The translations under genes and the position numbers were made by a program. Under the pieces are notes generated by a model. The model was not told where the DNA came from. It saw only the letters and a list, made by a program, of their open reading frames with translations, and searched no databases. DNA of 64,000 nucleotides, taken from the NCBI GenBank assembly GCA_030765045.1, contig CM060967.1, positions 124,451,412 to 124,515,411 of the forward strand, given 5' to 3'. Shown here piece by piece: positions 61,189 through 64,000 of this stretch (positions are counted from its first letter, which is position 1; every line of letters begins with the position of its first letter). The DNA comes from Tenodera sinensis (Eukaryota; Arthropoda; Insecta; Mantodea; Mantidae).

Positions 61189-61452
61189 TCGGGAGTTACA
61201 ATGGTTCGCTCGCAAGATGGCACTGGTGTCGCGGTCGCTTTACTTTAGTTCACGAATGCATGGAGAAAATGGGTTTCATATTACCAGTTAGCATTTTAAA
61301 TACCTAAAATCGTAAGCAGGAATATTGGAAATACTGTTTTGAAACATCGTCTTTCTTGACACATGATATAGGATGGTATTTTACAATAATGGGTATTATA
61401 ATTAACGAAGAACAGTGGGAAATATCTGCTTACATCATTTTACGCTGAAAAA

Positions 61453-62170
61453 TTAAACCATAATGCAAATTATGTATTTTTTAAGCATTGTATCTAGAAC
61501 CAGCTTTTGTTTTTTACTTAAATAATTTAAATTGCGTTTATGTTCGCAACAATTAGTAGCGAATTTCTTTTCTATTATTTTTAATTTAGCCCTCTCTTTA
61601 GATAGCAGGATTTTAGTTCTAACTAAATTTCTATTGAGGTTTCTAATTCTTTTCTTCAGTGTAGCAATTTCATTATTGACACTTGTGTTTGTGACCTTGG
61701 AGGAATTAGAACTGTTTTCTGTGAATTCCTCATTGTTGAAGGACGGCGCGTTTGAAATAAGAACTGGTTGACTGGATCCTGCATCTGGTAATTTACTGAT
61801 TGTTGAATATTGCTTTTTCAGTAATTTTTTGTCTCTGTTTTGTGGAGATTTTCGGGATTTATGCACTGTAGTTAAGTACCTGGGTAAATTAGGAAATATA
61901 CAGGGAATTGCCCCTGGCTTTAACCGCCATTTAATTCTAGGGATTTCAACTAGTTTTCCATGCACAACGAATGAATCAACTTTCACTAAAAAGTCCTCTA
62001 GAAAATGATTGTCACAAATACTAGATTTAACATATAATTTAGTGTCTTTCCTAGGAATAGACTTTTCCCATTTGTAAAACAGATTTTTATCTTTAGGAGG
62101 AGTAAAAAAAGTCTAGCTTCTGAGCAGTTTGTTATCCTGAACGACACCCGGGTACAAAACAAGTTGGCAT
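61453..62170 (-). pseudogene. THAP-domain, P-transposase-like protein, truncated and broken
   Basis: From ATG at 62170 the reading frame encodes MPTCFVPGCRSG, then a TAA stop at codon 13 (62132-62134). A one-base excess in a T7 run (62104-62110) shifts the frame, after which it is open to 61453, about 238 codons in all. The zinc-binding C2CH signature of THAP domains is complete: Cys4-x4-Cys9, then Cys52-x2-His55 (SICDNHF), with the conserved Trp34 and the closing GAIPCIFP (AVPTIF-type motif) near residue 86. A hydrophilic linker follows, then a coiled coil (about residues 165-202, NNEIATLKKRIRNLNRNL), then LSKKQKLVLDTMLKKY where P-type transposases begin their catalytic region. That region is absent. 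THAP plus coiled coil is the composition of Drosophila KP repressors (known); repressor function here is inference and the two lesions argue it is now inactive. Confidence 0.85.
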
Positions 62171-62408
62171 TTTTAATCAATTATTGATGTTGCTTGAAAC
62201 TTACGTTTTGAAGAACACACACATTTATGCACAAAATTAGAAGCAATTTCACAAGTTATGTACCTAATTATTCACAACACACAACGCATACGTATAAAAT
62301 TGTCTCTACTTCCGAACAGTTCGGTCGCATTTTAAGGCGACTGCGATCGCCACGCCGCAGTTTCGGTCAGTTGCCACGGGACCACGGATCATGCAGTGAA
62401 CTAGCGGG

Positions 62409-62439
62409 AGAGTTCACACTTTTTCTTCTATCCGCTATG
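62409..62439 (-). repeat. Right 31-bp terminal inverted repeat of P-like element
   Basis: Ends TCTTCTATCCGCTATG at 62439, the inverse of the left end, and is followed by CTTATAT. Confidence 0.85.
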
Positions 62440-62510
62440 CTTATATTAAACCGTAAATTTATTGATATTTCCGAAGTTAGAAGATATATCTCAAGAGGAC
62501 AGAAAAAAGA

Positions 62511-63279
62511 TCTGACGTGTTGCACTCATATGATTTTCTCTACTCTTGTACTAACCATTCTTACAAACTTACAAACTATATCATCGTGTTAGTTGAGATA
62601 AGCATTTGTACAAATTATTGTATTGTTTATTCCCTTGTAGGTTAAAGAGGAATATTATAATACAGTAGGCTGTGAGCGATAGTCAAATCTTTGAGATTTG
62701 GGATAGTCAAAGCTTTGAGATCCCGTTTTCTTTGCACGCTTTACATATAAAAAATGAACAACGATGACTCATTTCACGAAAGTTTTAAGTTTTCCGTAAC
62801 TGACAAATAACAAGGAATATCTCTGAAATAGTTCAGTTTACGAAAACATTTATTGCTACATAAATTGTTTATTTTAGTGAGATGTACATTTTTGTATATT
62901 AAGAATTCGTCTATCTCTTACGGTTTACGAGTTATGTAAAAGTCATCTAGAATAAACAGGAGTACACAGGCCAAAGCCAGAAAATTCAAAATATACATTT
63001 CATTTGTCATACAAATACCTTAAACATATGACATTTTAATCAAAATCGTTAGAGCCATTTTCAAGAAAATCAAAAATTTCGAAAAATGTTCCATGTAAAG
63101 GGTAGTTTAGGGTGGGGCTATTTTCTTCAAAATCTTCGAGTCGCATCCCTGAAAGACATTAAAGTTAAATACTAACTTTGGTGTTTAACCGACTTTTCAT
63201 TTTTGAGTTATCCTGTCCACAGACTGACAGGCACATACTGGCACATACACACATATACATACACACACAAACACACACA

Positions 63280-63332
<53 letters not shown>

Positions 63333-63455
63333 GGACCTTTTTCTAAAAGTGCTTCTTTTGGATTCAGGGGTCTCAAAACATATTTCTGGTGAAATCTCGA
63401 CATCGAATTTTTGGGTGGAATACAATATTTGTTTCTACTTACCAGTAGAGAAAAT
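62511..63455 (-). mobile_element. R element, full length
   Basis: Hairpin end TCTGACGTGTTGCACTCATA at 62511, 72 bp beyond the P-like element. Subterminal TTTCTCTACT. Body with a small local duplication (AGTCAAATCTTTGAGAT / AGTCAAAGCTTTGAGAT) near 62680-62720. Compound AC/AG microsatellite at 63245-63331, 5' end CTACTTACCAGTAGAGAAAA at 63455. Confidence 0.85.
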
Positions 63456-63477
63456 AATAATGGGCGGTATACACTAT

Positions 63478-63895
63478 CCTTTATCTACTTCGTGTTAATC
63501 CAGATAAACCTTTTTAGAAATTATCTTATTGATAATTTTCTCGTAGATGCAAGGAGAATAGGGGAATACAGTAGGATTTGATCTGTAGTCAAATATTTTA
63601 AACCTGGTCGCTATGCACGGCCAAGGGATTGAGAAAAGTGGAAATATTACAATTCAGAAAAATAACAAGGAATATCTCCGAAACGGCTTACTCCACAGAT
63701 ACATGACGCATAAAGTGTGTGTTATAACAAGATCTGCATTTTTTGTGCAATAAAATTTTGTCTGTCTTTTACGGTTTAGCAAGTCACTTAGACTGCAGAG
63801 GACTTCTGAGGACACTCCCAAAAATTCAAGATATAGGTACATTTTATTTGTAATAAAATAGCTCAAGCATGTGGCATTTTAATAAAAATAGAAAG
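63478..63895 (-). mobile_element. R element, second subfamily, 5'-truncated
   Basis: Follows the previous copy in the same orientation. It has subfamily markers (CTGCAGAGGACTTCTGAGGA) and breaks off near 63895 before the microsatellite and 5' end. The hairpin end is also missing. The final 105 bp of the window show nothing. Confidence 0.65.
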
Positions 63896-64000
63896 ACTGA
63901 GTTGAGGTAGCAAGCTATGATACATTGATTGAATTGTGACGTAAATTAACAACAATGAATGAAAGGAAAACATAAGTGACAGATTTCAACTCGAAGCTAG

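Larger units (their letters stand above)
61158..62439 (-). mobile_element. P-like transposon, internally deleted, complete ends
   Basis: The termini are 31-bp inverted repeats: 61158-61188 begins CATAGCGGATAGAAGA, and 62409-62439 is its inverse with 28 of 31 matches. A 7-bp direct duplication CTTATAT abuts both ends (61151-61157, 62440-62446). P elements have 31-bp terminal repeats and usually 8-bp duplications. At 1282 bp the element is far below the roughly 3 kb of autonomous P elements. Inside, on the minus strand, is a broken THAP plus coiled-coil gene (61453-62170) and no catalytic domain. The transposase start lies about 240 bp from the right end and the deleted 3' half faces the left end. 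Confidence 0.85.

Overview
This window looks like intergenic or intronic DNA from a large, repeat-rich animal genome, most likely an insect or other arthropod. It is AT-rich and has no bacterial-style operons. It carries tRNA-derived SINEs, relics of non-LTR retrotransposons and DNA transposons, and very long microsatellites. The transposable-element repertoire and the style of the RT, RNase H and THAP relics suggest a big-genome (perhaps polyneopteran) insect, but that placement is inference. I found no host protein-coding gene I would defend, and no rRNA, tRNA gene or CRISPR array. The coding traces I recognise are all broken transposon genes.

The dominant component is one dispersed family, here called R, about 0.75-0.95 kb when complete. 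By my reading there are about 22 complete or partial copies, covering roughly 15 kb (nearly a quarter of the window) on both strands. Its ends are asymmetric: a 12-bp motif ACTTTCTCTACT lies at one terminus, and its reverse complement lies about 20 bp inside the other terminus, just before a small terminal hairpin (ATGTG/CACAT stem). There is no evident target duplication and insertions sit in T-runs. This is the architecture described for Helitron2/Helentron elements and their non-autonomous derivatives (HINE/DINE-1-like). Copies carry two internal hypervariable sites where CA/TG, ACGC, GGGT, AAAT or poly-T microsatellites have grown. At 22133-23838 one R copy sits inside another, which defines the ends.

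Layout: 1-6.6 kb holds an R copy with two levels of nested retroposon insertion, a 1.0-kb hAT-type MITE, a tandem duplication with CCTT microsatellites, and SINEs. 6.6-13.4 kb holds R copies, SINE fragments and plain AT-rich DNA. 13.9-15.9 kb holds the 3' end of an RNase H-bearing non-LTR element whose tail is a perfect 950-bp TTA array, followed by a SINE. 16.3-32 kb holds R copies, several SINE families and two weak exon-like reading frames. 32-44 kb holds more R copies and an R2-like endonuclease-tail relic. 44.8-51.8 kb holds SINEs, a 670-bp hAT MITE, a hAT/CGGBP1-like transposase relic and a 259-bp TTA array. 52.5-59.8 kb holds R copies, a pogo-type MITE and an antisense reverse-transcriptase relic. 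60.5-63.9 kb holds a SINE, then the best single element in the window, then two more R copies.

That element (61158-62439) is a complete-ended P-like transposon: 31-bp terminal inverted repeats, a 7-bp flanking duplication, and a broken gene encoding only a THAP DNA-binding domain plus a coiled coil. It is organised like the internally deleted, repressor-encoding KP elements of Drosophila.

At least seven tRNA-derived SINE families (A, B, C, D, E, F, G; my labels) are present. Several copies have clear target-site duplications. Families share central modules and carry alternative 3' tails, so they look modular.
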